Positions 6,761-15,728 are shown, counted from the stretch's first letter. The stretch: 36,446 nucleotides of DNA from Desulfobacterales bacterium (GCA_030610995.1 JAUWQO010000016.1:1-36446), one strand, 5' to 3'. Translations and numbers: made by a program. The notes: generated from the letters alone by a model not told the origin.

Positions 6761-8125
6761 TGATTCCCCAATTCCAAGCTTGCTTATTTTATTATATAAT
6801 GAACTTCGACTTATCCCCAGGATCTTGGCGGTCCTTGTCTTATTGCCGCTTGTCTCTTTCAATGCCTTTAATATAGCTTTCCTTTCCGCGTTCCGGCCCG
6901 CGGTCCTGATTGGGTTCTTGAACGGTTCCAACCGCTTTGTTTTATGCGACATCGTTTGCCTGATAGGCAGGGGCAGCGAAGCTTCATCAATAAGTTGACC
7001 GGCGCTCAGAAGTACTGCCCGTTCCATGACGTTCTCAAGCTCTCTGACATTTCCCGGCCACGGATTTTCCATGATAGCGCGCATGGCCCCCGGCGTGATA
7101 TCGGAAAGTTTTCTGTCATAAATCATAGCATATTTTTGCATAAAGTGATATGCTAGCGCAGCGATATCCGACCTTCTTTCCCTCAAGGTAGGTAGATCGA
7201 CGGTGACCACAGCCAACCGGTAGTAAAGATCCCTTCGGAATTTCCCCTCATTCATGGCCTGCTCAAGGTCTATGTTTGTGGCTGCTACCACCCGCACATC
7301 TCCCTCAATACTGGCAATGCCGCCTACCGGCCTTACCTCTTTTTCCTGAAGCACACGGAGCAGATTCAACTGCATGGCCTGAGAGATGGTCCCGATTTCA
7401 TCCAGGAAAAGTGTGCCCTTGTCTGCCGCAATAAACAGCCCTTTTTTATCTTTAACCGCCCCTGTAAAGGCCCCCTTGACATGGCCGAAGAGTTCACTTT
7501 GCAAAAGATGTTCCGGAAAAACACCGCAATCCACAGCTATAAAAGGTTTGTCTCTCCGGCTGCTCAGGTCGTGGATAAGCCGGGCGATCAACTCCTTGCC
7601 GGTGCCGCTTTCTCCCTGGATCAGGACTGTCGCCTGGCTGTCTGCCACCCTGGCAACGAGTTTCAACACATCCTGCATAGCTTTGCTCTTGCCGATAATT
7701 TTTTTGACCCCCTCTTTGCCTTTTAGCTCTTCGCGGAGTCGTTTGATCTCGTTATGAAGTTTGCAATATTTTAAGGCCTTGTCCACTGCCAGAAGGATAT
7801 CATCTTTGCGGAAGGGCTTGGTCAGATAGTCAAATGCGCCTGTTTTCATAGCCTCGACAGCAGATCCGATAGACCCGTAGGCGGTAATCACAATAAAAGG
7901 AACGTCCGGATATCTGGTTTTCACCTCTTTTAACAGGTCCATGCCACCAAGGTCAGGCATTACAAGATCAGAAAACATTAGATCAAAGGCCTCCTCTTCC
8001 AACAAACCGATTGCCTCGGTTACGCTGGCAGCGGTTCGGATCTTATGCCCTTGCTTTGTAAGGATTTTTTCAAACAGCTTGAGCATGTGCTCCTCATCGT
8101 CCACCACTAAAATCTTCGCTAACAC
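6707..8125 (-). CDS. NtrC-family sigma-54-dependent response regulator
   Basis: 472 residues in the classic three-domain order. The receiver spans 1-120 with D10/E11, phosphoacceptor D53, T81 and K103. The AAA+ domain spans about 143-370, with Walker A GESGTGKE at 171-178, the sigma-54 contact loop GAFTGA at 218-223, Walker B GTLFLDEI at 237-244 and an arginine-rich LPTLRERRSD segment near 311-320. The Fis-type helix-turn-helix is at about 413-452 (NKTRTAKILGISRSSLYNKI). Phosphorylated, it should hydrolyse ATP to open sigma-54 promoters. The kinase gene ends 10 bases upstream, so the two form a pair. The last ~17 residues after the HTH are translated from a palindromic repeat (6654-6760), so the ancestral protein was probably shorter. 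A likely sigma-54 promoter lies at 16862, but linkage to it is unproven. Confidence 0.95.
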   Translation of the reverse strand: MLAKILVVDDEEHMLKLFEKILTKQGHKIRTAASVTEAIGLLEEEAFDLMFSDLVMPDLGGMDLLKEVKTRYPDVPFIVITAYGSIGSAVEAMKTGAFDYLTKPFRKDDILLAVDKALKYCKLHNEIKRLREELKGKEGVKKIIGKSKAMQDVLKLVARVADSQATVLIQGESGTGKELIARLIHDLSSRRDKPFIAVDCGVFPEHLLQSELFGHVKGAFTGAVKDKKGLFIAADKGTLFLDEIGTISQAMQLNLLRVLQEKEVRPVGGIASIEGDVRVVAATNIDLEQAMNEGKFRRDLYYRLAVVTVDLPTLRERRSDIAALAYHFMQKYAMIYDRKLSDITPGAMRAIMENPWPGNVRELENVMERAVLLSAGQLIDEASLPLPIRQTMSHKTKRLEPFKNPIRTAGRNAERKAILKALKETSGNKTRTAKILGISRSSLYNKISKLGIGESVAVHGLKFEIGKNSTKA

Positions 8126-8135
8126 CGTATCCTCC

Positions 8136-9251
8136 TCACTCTTTTATCGGAAAATAAAGTCTGCATATAGTTCCGGATACCTTTCGACTCTCTATTTCAA
8201 TTTTTCCACGGTGGTCTTCCATGATACGCTGACAAACGGAAAGTCCCAATCCTGTTCCCTTGCTGCCCTTGGTGGTAAAAAAAGGATCAAAAACACGATG
8301 GATATCCTTTTCAGAGATTCCGATGCCTGTATCTGATATGATAATCCGGATCCAATCGCCGGGTTCCTGGAACAGCGCTTTGCGCACAAGACCGACATCA
8401 AGAGCAAGAACACCTGCGGCAGGCATTGCTTGAACGGCATTAATCATCACATTAAGAAAAACTTGCTGGATAAGCTGTGCATCAAGCTTGATGTGGGGAA
8501 GTTCCATTTCAAAATTTTTTTTGATACTCACCTTATTTTTCTTGATTCCGGGCATCAGTAACACAATTGAACCTTCAAGGAGTTCGATGATATCCACGGT
8601 GGTCTTTTCCGGAGGCTTTAATCGGGCAAAGTCTAAAAGGTTCTTTACCACATCCACACACCGGGCTGTCTCCTTTTCGATAATCTTGATCGATTCAAAG
8701 AGGGGATCATCCAAAGGAATCTCATCTAAAATATCCTGGACAAACCCGAGGATAATGCCAAGGGGATTGTTGATTTCGTGGGCAATACCGGCGGCTAACT
8801 CACCCATGGAGGCAACTTTGCTGGATCGATGGAGCTGATCCTGCAATATATTCCGTTCTGCAAGAAGCCTGCGGTATCGCTCCTCATCTTCACGGATTGT
8901 TACTTCCCGAACCCGCTTGGCGGTTACGTCCCTGATAATTATAAGCAGATGCAGCGCCTGCCGGTAATTAAAAGGGGAAAAAGAAACATTTGCAGTAAAT
9001 ATCTCATCATTTTTTCGGTAAAAATCAATATCAACCTCAATCGTCCTTTTGATATCATGCAAACGCGAGAAAATATATCGGCTTTGTTCATAAGACGCGC
9101 ACAGATCTCGCAGGTTGCTCTTCAAAAATTCCCGCCGGGTATACCCCATACACTTTTCCAACCATCTGTTCGCAAAAATTATCCGACCTTTGCTGTCTGT
9201 GATCATCAGGGGAAGGAGCGCTTCTTCCATTATAGTCTTAAACAACGGCAT
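8136..9251 (-). CDS. PAS-domain sensor histidine kinase
   Basis: 371 residues from the ATG chosen (MPLFKTIM). The frame continues upstream to a TTG at 9287, but those 12 codons lie inside a palindromic repeat (9261-9313), so I prefer the inner start. One PAS domain (about 5-110, with ITDSKGRIIFANRWLEKCMG) is followed by a HisKA helix, GELAAGIAHEINNPLG, with the phosphorylated His at about residue 158. The HATPase domain has the N box LNVMINAVQAM, G1 box DTGIG and G2 box GTGLGLS. There is no transmembrane segment, so sensing is cytoplasmic. It is translated just ahead of the NtrC-type regulator and is almost certainly its cognate kinase. The signal is unknown. Receiver-only genes further on in the same block could also take phosphate from it. 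Confidence 0.92.
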   Translation of the reverse strand: MPLFKTIMEEALLPLMITDSKGRIIFANRWLEKCMGYTRREFLKSNLRDLCASYEQSRYIFSRLHDIKRTIEVDIDFYRKNDEIFTANVSFSPFNYRQALHLLIIIRDVTAKRVREVTIREDEERYRRLLAERNILQDQLHRSSKVASMGELAAGIAHEINNPLGIILGFVQDILDEIPLDDPLFESIKIIEKETARCVDVVKNLLDFARLKPPEKTTVDIIELLEGSIVLLMPGIKKNKVSIKKNFEMELPHIKLDAQLIQQVFLNVMINAVQAMPAAGVLALDVGLVRKALFQEPGDWIRIIISDTGIGISEKDIHRVFDPFFTTKGSKGTGLGLSVCQRIMEDHRGKIEIESRKVSGTICRLYFPIKE

Positions 9252-9260
9252 CTCCGTATC

Positions 9261-9313
9261 TTCCCGCCTGTCTGCCGTGTCCGCCAAAGCACTCTGGCGG
9301 ACGAAAGCGGGAA
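9261..9313. repeat. Nested palindrome at the 5' end of the kinase gene
   Basis: TTCCCGC at 9261 faces GCGGGAA at 9307, and within it GTCCGCCA (9279-9286) faces TGGCGGAC (9295-9302) around the loop AAGCACTC. It overlaps the upstream TTG start possibility of the kinase and lies within about 10 bases of the preferred ATG, so it may affect translation start. Confidence 0.7.
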
Positions 9314-9567
9314 TCCAGTCGCTAAAACCTCAACTTATTGAGAAGTTGCTAAAATTCAAATTACTATACAACACTTTGGCACAAGCTTTCAACAACTAAA
9401 GCTGGTAACCTCTCCACAAAAAACGGTTTTTCTCCTTTTCCCGTCCTTGAACCGCAACAGCGAGCGCATTTTTTGCGATTTGCCGATTTCTTGTCACACC
9501 GTTTGAAATCTGCATTATCAAAATCCTTGCATATAAAATTAAATAATTGTATCAAATTGTTTAAGGA

Positions 9568-9600
9568 TTAAGGGGTAAGGGGTAAGGGGTAAGGGGTAAG
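9568..9600. repeat. 7-bp tandem array, unit AAGGGGT
   Basis: Four to five copies of AAGGGGT in a row, starting from a GGATTAAG form. A GGGGC-TTC-GCCCC hairpin follows at about 9629-9641. The gap 9252-9870 holds this array, the inverted repeat described at 9643-9830 and a second heptamer array (ATTTGAT). I see no gene in it; a 63-codon frame on the minus strand is rich in Cys, Lys and Arg without any family pattern. Confidence 0.85.
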
Positions 9601-9642
9601 GGACTAAAAAAGGGGTAATTAATACTTAGGGGCTTCGCCCCA

Positions 9643-9830
9643 AATTGAACTTATAAAATTCCAAATTTCAAGCATCAAATTACAAATAAATCCCAAATCC
9701 CAATATTCAATGAAACAGGATAGTCGACTACTCGACCAAAAAGGTACGGGTTTGGAATTTTGAATTTTGGTTATTGTAATTTATTTGATATTTGATATTT
9801 GATATTTGATATTTGATATTTGTGATTTCA
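9643..9830. repeat. Left inverted repeat beside dxr
   Basis: This stretch is complementary to 11064-11262 on the other side of dxr. The outer part, TGAACTTATAAAATTCCAAA through CCAATATTCAATGA, matches over about 70 bases with few differences. The inner part, ACGGGTTTGGAATTTTG then TTATTGTAATTTATTTGATA, matches over about 50. The inner end has expanded into five to six copies of the heptamer ATTTGAT (about 9780-9823). Confidence 0.85.
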
Positions 9831-9870
9831 GGAAAGGAAATTCCTATACAATTTAATTATATAACTATTC

Positions 9871-11064
9871 ATGAAAAATCTTTCAATACTTGGATCTACC
9901 GGATCAATTGGTTGCAAGGCTCTTGCAATTATAGAAATGTTTCCAGAGCAATTCGGCGTTAAAGCCCTTGCAGCCGGAACCAATGTTGAACTGTTAGCCG
10001 GCCAGATCAAAAAGTTTTCCCCTGAGCTTGCCGTTGTTATTGATGCAAACAAGGCGCTTGAACTGAAAGGGATGCTTCCTTCAAAGGCCCGCGTTGAAAT
10101 AATGTATGGGGAAGATGGATACAGGGCTGTAGCTACACATGGATCTGTTGAAATGGTTGTGTCTGCAATAGTGGGCGCAGCAGGTCTTGCGCCGACTCTG
10201 GCAGCAATAGAGGCAAGCAAGGACATTGCGCTGGCCAACAAAGAATCCATTGTAATGGCAGGCGAAATTGTTGCAAAAAGAGCTGATGAAAAAGGGATAA
10301 ATATACTTCCAATCGACAGCGAACACAGCGCTATCTTTCAATGTATTGTCGGCCAGCGAAAGGAGGATCTTGACGGTATTTTACTTACAGGCTCCGGAGG
10401 ACCCTTTTTGAACCGGCCGGAAAGTGAATTTGCAAGCATAACACCGGAAGAGGCTCTTGCGCATCCAACCTGGCAGATGGGCAAAAAGATCAGCGTTGAT
10501 TCGGCCACACTTATGAACAAGGGGCTTGAGGTAATAGAGGCCAAATTCCTTTTCAAGGTTTCTCTAAATATGATAAAGATTGTGATTCATCCGCAAAGCG
10601 TGATTCACTCAATGGTTTCTTTCAGGGATGGAGCTATAATTGCCCAGCTTGGCATACCGGATATGAAGGGGGCGATAGCATATGCCATATCATATCCAAA
10701 ACATCTTCCTCTAAGACAGCCGATACCTGACTTTGCAAATATAGATCCTCTGACATTTAAAAAACCTGATTTAGATAAATTTCCATGTTTAGCTCTGGCT
10801 TACACGGCAGGCAAGACGGGTGGGACCCTTCCCGCGGTGTTAAATGCATCAAATGAGATGGCTGTGCAGGCTTTTTTAAACAGGCGCATTCCATTTGTAA
10901 AAATACCCGGGGTTATCAGTAAGATAATGGAGATTCACCCTGTTGTTGCAAATCCGGAGCTGTCCGATATTATCGAAGCTGACAGGTGGGCTCGGGAATA
11001 CGCAGAAAAGGAAATAATCGGCAGTGTAACTAAGGGGCCTCAGATGATTGTAAATTCTAAATAA
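9871..11064 (+). CDS. dxr: 1-deoxy-D-xylulose 5-phosphate reductoisomerase
   Basis: 397 residues, the usual length. It converts DXP to 2-C-methyl-D-erythritol 4-phosphate with NADPH, the first committed step of the MEP isoprenoid pathway in the cytoplasm. The NADPH-binding loop GSTGSIG is at 8-14. LANKESIVMAG (121-131) and PIDSEHSAIFQ (147-157) carry the metal ligands D149 and E151. LTGSGGPF is at 172-179 and the flexible-loop helix SVDSATLMNKGLE ends in ligand E220. All catalytic residues look intact. No good ribosome binding site is visible near the ATG. In many proteobacteria dxr is followed by the RseP gene, as here, although 295 bases of repeats separate them and long inverted repeats flank dxr on both sides. 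Confidence 0.97.
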   Translation: MKNLSILGSTGSIGCKALAIIEMFPEQFGVKALAAGTNVELLAGQIKKFSPELAVVIDANKALELKGMLPSKARVEIMYGEDGYRAVATHGSVEMVVSAIVGAAGLAPTLAAIEASKDIALANKESIVMAGEIVAKRADEKGINILPIDSEHSAIFQCIVGQRKEDLDGILLTGSGGPFLNRPESEFASITPEEALAHPTWQMGKKISVDSATLMNKGLEVIEAKFLFKVSLNMIKIVIHPQSVIHSMVSFRDGAIIAQLGIPDMKGAIAYAISYPKHLPLRQPIPDFANIDPLTFKKPDLDKFPCLALAYTAGKTGGTLPAVLNASNEMAVQAFLNRRIPFVKIPGVISKIMEIHPVVANPELSDIIEADRWAREYAEKEIIGSVTKGPQMIVNSK

Positions 11065-11262
11065 CAAATCACAAATACCAAATAAATTACAATGACCAAA
11101 ATCCCAAACCCGTAAATGAGGGAGCCTTTGGCTACATTTAGCCAATGGCCGATAGCCAATAGCTAAATGTAAAGCGAAGCTTTTTTGGTCATTGAATATT
11201 GAAATTTGGGATTTATTTGTAATTTGATGCTTGAAATTTGGGATTTTATAAGTTCAGAATTG
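11064..11262. repeat. Right inverted repeat beside dxr
   Basis: Starts at the dxr stop codon with AATCACAAATACCAAATAAA and ends AATTTGGGATTTTATAAGTT; it is the reverse complement of 9643-9830. In its middle is a second palindrome, CTACATTTAGCC with GGC-rich centre and AGCTAAATGTA. The remaining bases to 11359 hold CCGTAAACCGTGAACGG, related to the ends of the 'GTAAGCGTTCACGG' family, and no gene. Confidence 0.85.
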
Positions 11263-11359
11263 AGAACAATACCAAACATATTTCAATCATTGCAAAGTTC
11301 AGTAAAACAAACCGTAAACCGTGAACGGTTATCAGACCGTTAAGGACTTATAATTAATT

Positions 11360-12427
11360 ATGTTTACTACCATATTTTCATTTGTCGTAGTTTTGGGAAT
11401 ACTTATTTTTTTTCATGAACTCGGCCATTTCCTTGTTGCAAGGCTTTTGGGAGTGGGGGTGGAAAAGTTTTCATTAGGGTTTGGCCCTAAGCTGTTCGGA
11501 AAAAAGATAGGCAGAACCGATTACATTGTTTCTGTACTGCCGCTTGGCGGATATGTTAAGATGGTAGGGGAAGAACCAAATGCAGATATATCTCCTGTTG
11601 ACATCCCTGTTTCATTTACACATAAGCATGTGTTTAAACGGATTTTAATCGTTGCGGCAGGTCCTTTTTTTAATTTTTTTCTTGCTATAATAATATTTTT
11701 TGGAATTTTTCAAATTCATGGCTCCTTTATTATAAAACCTACTATCGGAGATGTTAACGACGGTTTGCCGGCGCATCAGGCAGGATTGCAGAAGGATGAT
11801 CAGATAATAGAGATTAATGGGCTTGCTATCAAAAGCTGGGAGGAGATGGCCGGAATTATTACCGACAGCAAGGGTAAAAGCCTTGACTTAACGGTTCGTC
11901 GGGAAGAATCGATATTTATTGTAAAGCTCATCCCAAAGCAAATTTCGTCAAAAAATATATTCGGCGAGGAAATCAAGCGATATGTAATCGGGATTCAATC
12001 CTCCGGTGATACATTTGTAAAGGATTTGAATCCGTTTCAGGCTCTTTCAGAGAGTATTATCCAAACCTGGAAAATTTCAAAATTAGTTGTAATTAGTATT
12101 GTAAAAATGATACAGGGAACCCTCTCTATAAAAACCATGGGCGGCCCTATAATGATTGCCGAGATGGCGGGGGACCAGGCCAGGGAAGGAGCGGCCAACC
12201 TTATTTTTTTTATCGCTCTCCTTAGCATTAATCTTGGCATTTTAAACATACTCCCCATACCGGTTTTAGATGGCGGTCATCTGATTTTCTTTTTTATCGA
12301 AGCTGCAATAGGACGTCCGGTCAGTATAAGAGTTCGTCAAATCGCTCAGCAGGCAGGGATCCTAATATTAATATTGCTGATGATCTTTGTGTTTTATAAC
12401 GATATTTCACGCATATTTTTTAGTTAA
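11360..12427 (+). CDS. rseP: Site-2 zinc metalloprotease RseP
   Basis: 355 residues, an inner-membrane intramembrane protease that in gammaproteobacteria cleaves anti-sigma factors and clears signal peptides. The zinc motif HELGH is at 19-23 in the first membrane segment. GGYVKMVGEE follows at 63-72 and a hydrophobic segment at about 93-117 carries AAGPFFNFFLA. One PDZ domain spans about 125-195, where the E. coli protein has two. The third zinc ligand is in NILPIPVLDGGH (296-306). The last segment at about 328-347 completes four membrane passes. Lying downstream of dxr is a widespread arrangement. The stop codon TAA is part of the palindromic element that starts at 12424. Its substrate here is unknown. 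Confidence 0.95.
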   Translation: MFTTIFSFVVVLGILIFFHELGHFLVARLLGVGVEKFSLGFGPKLFGKKIGRTDYIVSVLPLGGYVKMVGEEPNADISPVDIPVSFTHKHVFKRILIVAAGPFFNFFLAIIIFFGIFQIHGSFIIKPTIGDVNDGLPAHQAGLQKDDQIIEINGLAIKSWEEMAGIITDSKGKSLDLTVRREESIFIVKLIPKQISSKNIFGEEIKRYVIGIQSSGDTFVKDLNPFQALSESIIQTWKISKLVVISIVKMIQGTLSIKTMGGPIMIAEMAGDQAREGAANLIFFIALLSINLGILNILPIPVLDGGHLIFFFIEAAIGRPVSIRVRQIAQQAGILILILLMIFVFYNDISRIFFS

Positions 12428-12544
12428 AGGCCGCCACGTAGGGTGGCCCTACCGGGATGTAACATCCAAATGGAAAAATACCATATCGCGCTGGGGTTCA
12501 AACCCTTGATTAACGGTAGGGCCGCCCTACGTGGCGGCCTTTAA
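12424..12544. mobile_element. MITE-like element, family 'GGCCGCCACGTAGGG', copy 1
   Basis: About 121 bp. TTAAAGGCCGCCACGTAGGG at the left faces CCCTACGTGGCGGCCTTTAA at the right as an exact inverted repeat. The asymmetric middle includes GGGATGTAACATCCAAATGG and CCCTTGATTAACGG. A diverged copy in the opposite orientation is at 16709-16824. It contains the rseP stop codon and ends 10 bases before the purL start. Confidence 0.85.
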
Positions 12545-12554
12545 ATCTATCATC

Positions 12555-15500
12555 ATGCCAAATCGACTCGAAATAGCTCTTAATCCGGATCTTTTTGATG
12601 CTGAAGGAGAAGGAATCCGCCAGAAGGCTTTCCATTATTTTGGCATTAAACTTTCACGGGTATGCGCCATTAACGTGCTCACCATTGATGCCGACCTAAC
12701 TGCCGACCAGTTAAAAACCATTCAAACGGAAATCTTCACAAACCCTGTAACACAAACATCCTCTTTTGATCCTATTCCGATTGAATTTGACTGGATTATC
12801 TGGGTCGGCTTCAGGCCGGGTGTCAGGGACAATCCAGGCAGCACCGCTGTTGAGGCGGTAGAAGATATTTTAGGAGTAAAGTTTAAGCAGGGTGAAGCGA
12901 TCTATACTTCAAAACGGTATTGCCTGAAAGGAAAAGGTCTGACATCTGAAGATGCAGATAAAATTGCAGGTGAACTGTTAGCCAATGAGGTTATACAGAG
13001 ATGGAAGATATATTCAAAACAGGATTGGGACAATAAAAGCGGAATTGGGATTATTATTCCCAAGGTTAAGCTTGATCATAAGCCGGTTGTTATGTCTATT
13101 CCGATTGACAGCGATGAAACGTTGAAAGGGATAAGCGACGAGCGGAACCTGGCTTTGAATCCAAACGATATTCCAACCATAAGGGCATATTTTTTAAGCG
13201 AGAAGGTGCGGGCTGAGCGGGCTTTAGTCGGTCTTTCAGACCCTACTGATATTGAAATTGAATATATCTCCCAGGCAAGAAGCGATCATTGCAACCATAA
13301 TACCTTCCAGGGATTGTTCCACTATCAGGACCTTTCAACAGGCCATGCAGAGGTTGTGGACAATATTTTTGAGACCTGTATCAAGGAGCCGACACTCTTG
13401 TTAAAGGAGAAAAAGCCGTGGGTTGTATCTGTGCTGTGGGATAATGCCGGCGCAGGACAATTTGATGACGACCACTATTACGTTATCACGGGTGAGACCC
13501 ACAATTCTCCATCCAACATGGAGGCTTACGGCGGAGCAATAACCGGCATTGTCGGCGTGTATCGTGATCCCATGGGCACGGGCAAGGGCGCAAAGCTGAT
13601 TATGGGGGGCTATGGTTATTGTGTTGGGCAAAGGGATTATAATGGCGATCTTACCCCGCATCTTCATCCAAGACGCCTTCTGGACGGGGTTATAGAAGGT
13701 GTGCGGGACGGTGGCAACAAGAGCGGAATTCCCACAACCTTTGGCCAGCTCCTTTTTCATCCCGGTTATATGGGAAAGTCCCTGGTTTTTGTGACGGCCA
13801 TCGGTATAATGCCCGCGCAGATAAAGGGAGAGCCTTCAGAACAGAAAAAAACATCGCCCGGAGACCTGGTAATCATGTGCGGCGGAAGGGTCGGCAAAGA
13901 CGGGATTCATGGCGTGACCGCGGCATCCGAGGTTTTTTCTGAAAGCACCCCTGCCGGTCATGTACAGATAGGTGATCCATACACCCAGAAAAAGATGCAT
14001 GATTTTATATTAGAGGTACGCGATAAAGGGCTTATAAGATTTATTACAGATAACGGAGGAGGAGGGCTTTCATCCTCTGTCGGGGAATCGGCTCTATTTT
14101 CAAACGGATGCGAGATTGAGCTTGAAAAGGTTCCTTTAAAATATGAAGGGCTTGATCAATGGGAAATATGGATTTCAGAATCCCAGGAGCGTATGACTGT
14201 AGCCATAAGGCCGGAGGATTTAGACAGTTTTCTTGCACTTTCAAAAAAGCATGCTGTTGAGAGCGCAGTTATCGGCAAATATACGGATTCAGGAAAACTT
14301 CATATCACCTATAACGGCAAGACCTGCGCTTATATTGATCTTGATTTTCTGAGTTCAGGTTTCCCCCAGTGGGAATTTGATGCGCACTGGCAGGAGCCTG
14401 AAAAACGGGGACTTTTTGAACCGGTTGTCAGGGAGCCCGGCGACTATGAAGCTTTGCTTACAGACATTTTGTCACGCCCAAATATATGTTCCAGGGAATG
14501 GATATCCAGGCAGTATGACCATGAAGTGCAGGGGACAAGCGTTATTAAACCTCTTGTAGGCGCCGGCCGCGATGTTAACAGTGACGCGTCTGTTATAAGG
14601 CCGGTGCTTGATTCCGAGAAGGGGCTTGCTTTTGCCCAGGCGCTGTTGCCTGCATATTCGGCAATAGATGCATATCACATGACAGCCTGCGCCATTGATG
14701 AGGCTGTGCGCAGGCTAATTGCTGTCGGGGCTGATTTGGATATGATAGGCGGTGTGGATAATTTTTGCTGGCCCAACATTCAATACGATCCAGAAGATAA
14801 TCCTGACGGCAGATTCAAGGCAGCGCAACTGGTTCGCTCATGCCTGGCGCTTCGGGATATCTGCCTAACATATGGGATACCGCTCCTTTCAGGGAAAGAC
14901 AGCATGTATATTGATGGATATCTTGCAGGCCGATATGGTGAAACCCACAAGGTATCCGCTCTTGAAACCATCCAATTTTCAACTATATCTGTTATCGATG
15001 ATATAAACAAATGCATTACAATGGACTCCAAAATTCCGGGCGATTTGGTTTATATACTTGGAGAAACTGGAAACGAACTTGGAGGCTCAGAATACTACGA
15101 GCATTATGGATATGTCGGCCTGAATGTCCCGCAGGTGCATTCCAGGCAGTTTGCCACGCTTTACAGGGCGCTCGGCAGCGCTATTGAAAAAGAGGTTCTC
15201 GCATCTGCCCATGGAATATATCGCGGCGGTCTGGGCGTGCATCTAACAATGGTTGCCATGGGCGGGGATCTGGGTATGAAAGTCGATCTTGCTCTTGTGC
15301 CTTCTGCTCAGGTTAACCGTATTGATACGCTTTTATTTTCAGAATCTGCGGGTCGCTTTATAGTGACAATAGATCCTGAAAAGAAAAAGATCTTTGAAGA
15401 TATTTTTAAAGGGCTTCCTTGTGCCTGCATAGGGGTTATAACAGATAAGTCCGGCGATTTGATTATCAGCGATTCTAAAAACAGGGGAAAAAGCAAAACC

Positions 15501-15563
15501 ATTATTTCCATTCCGGTTCAAGACTTGAAAGCCGCCTGGAAGAAGCCTTTTAAGGACCTTTAG
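12555..15563 (+). CDS. purL: Phosphoribosylformylglycinamidine synthase, PurS-like/PurL fusion
   Basis: 1002 residues from the chosen ATG (MPNRLEI). A GTG at 12531 lies in the preceding mobile element and is less likely. The enzyme makes FGAM from FGAR, ATP and ammonia in purine synthesis. Residues up to about 70 and about 82-150 look like two tandem PurS-type units: LEIALNPDLFDAEGEG and VGFRPGVRDNPG each begin a strand-helix unit. The PurL core follows, with the catalytic SDHCNHNTF (His near 245), ETHNSPSNMEAYGGAITG, and DNGGGGLSSSVGE; a second half starts near 650 with the GVDNFCW and LLSGKDSMY motifs. There is no glutaminase domain; that is supplied by the gene at 15729. It therefore combines PurS-like and PurL parts in one chain with a separate PurQ. 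Confidence 0.93.
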   Translation: MPNRLEIALNPDLFDAEGEGIRQKAFHYFGIKLSRVCAINVLTIDADLTADQLKTIQTEIFTNPVTQTSSFDPIPIEFDWIIWVGFRPGVRDNPGSTAVEAVEDILGVKFKQGEAIYTSKRYCLKGKGLTSEDADKIAGELLANEVIQRWKIYSKQDWDNKSGIGIIIPKVKLDHKPVVMSIPIDSDETLKGISDERNLALNPNDIPTIRAYFLSEKVRAERALVGLSDPTDIEIEYISQARSDHCNHNTFQGLFHYQDLSTGHAEVVDNIFETCIKEPTLLLKEKKPWVVSVLWDNAGAGQFDDDHYYVITGETHNSPSNMEAYGGAITGIVGVYRDPMGTGKGAKLIMGGYGYCVGQRDYNGDLTPHLHPRRLLDGVIEGVRDGGNKSGIPTTFGQLLFHPGYMGKSLVFVTAIGIMPAQIKGEPSEQKKTSPGDLVIMCGGRVGKDGIHGVTAASEVFSESTPAGHVQIGDPYTQKKMHDFILEVRDKGLIRFITDNGGGGLSSSVGESALFSNGCEIELEKVPLKYEGLDQWEIWISESQERMTVAIRPEDLDSFLALSKKHAVESAVIGKYTDSGKLHITYNGKTCAYIDLDFLSSGFPQWEFDAHWQEPEKRGLFEPVVREPGDYEALLTDILSRPNICSREWISRQYDHEVQGTSVIKPLVGAGRDVNSDASVIRPVLDSEKGLAFAQALLPAYSAIDAYHMTACAIDEAVRRLIAVGADLDMIGGVDNFCWPNIQYDPEDNPDGRFKAAQLVRSCLALRDICLTYGIPLLSGKDSMYIDGYLAGRYGETHKVSALETIQFSTISVIDDINKCITMDSKIPGDLVYILGETGNELGGSEYYEHYGYVGLNVPQVHSRQFATLYRALGSAIEKEVLASAHGIYRGGLGVHLTMVAMGGDLGMKVDLALVPSAQVNRIDTLLFSESAGRFIVTIDPEKKKIFEDIFKGLPCACIGVITDKSGDLIISDSKNRGKSKTIISIPVQDLKAAWKKPFKDL

Positions 15564-15627
15564 GGATTGATGACTGATGATTGATGATTGTAAAAAAACT
15601 GTGAACCGTGAATCATTGCTGTAATCT

Positions 15628-15674
15628 GTAGGGTGCATTCTATGCACCACTATGGTGCATAGAATGCACCCTAC
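15628..15674. repeat. Perfect 22-bp hairpin between purL and purQ
   Basis: GTAGGGTGCATTCTATGCAC at 15628 is followed by CA, the loop CTA, and the exact complement to 15674. No T run follows, so it is not a standard terminator. It lies 65 bases after purL and 54 before purQ. The core GTAGGGTG/CACCCTAC also occurs at 18833-18853. Confidence 0.92.
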
Positions 15675-15728
15675 TGTAACAGGGCTGAACTGTTACAGAT
15701 TTTGTTTGGTTAGGCGGAGAAGAACCAT

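Noticed and set aside
9374-9389. TGGCACAAGCTTTCAA, resembling a sigma-54 promoter near the kinase gene.
   Set aside because: The -12 GC dinucleotide is missing at the required distance, and it points away from the kinase.
9364-9555. A 63-codon minus-strand frame rich in Cys, Lys and Arg.
   Set aside because: No motif spacing typical of zinc fingers, no ribosome binding site and it overlaps repeats.
9643-11262. dxr with inverted flanks as a composite transposon.
   Set aside because: There is no transposase and dxr-rseP is a conserved neighbourhood; the flanks are more likely repeats that settled on both sides.
12531-12554. GTG start for purL at 12531.
   Set aside because: It lies within the right end of a mobile element; the ATG at 12555 starts the conserved sequence.
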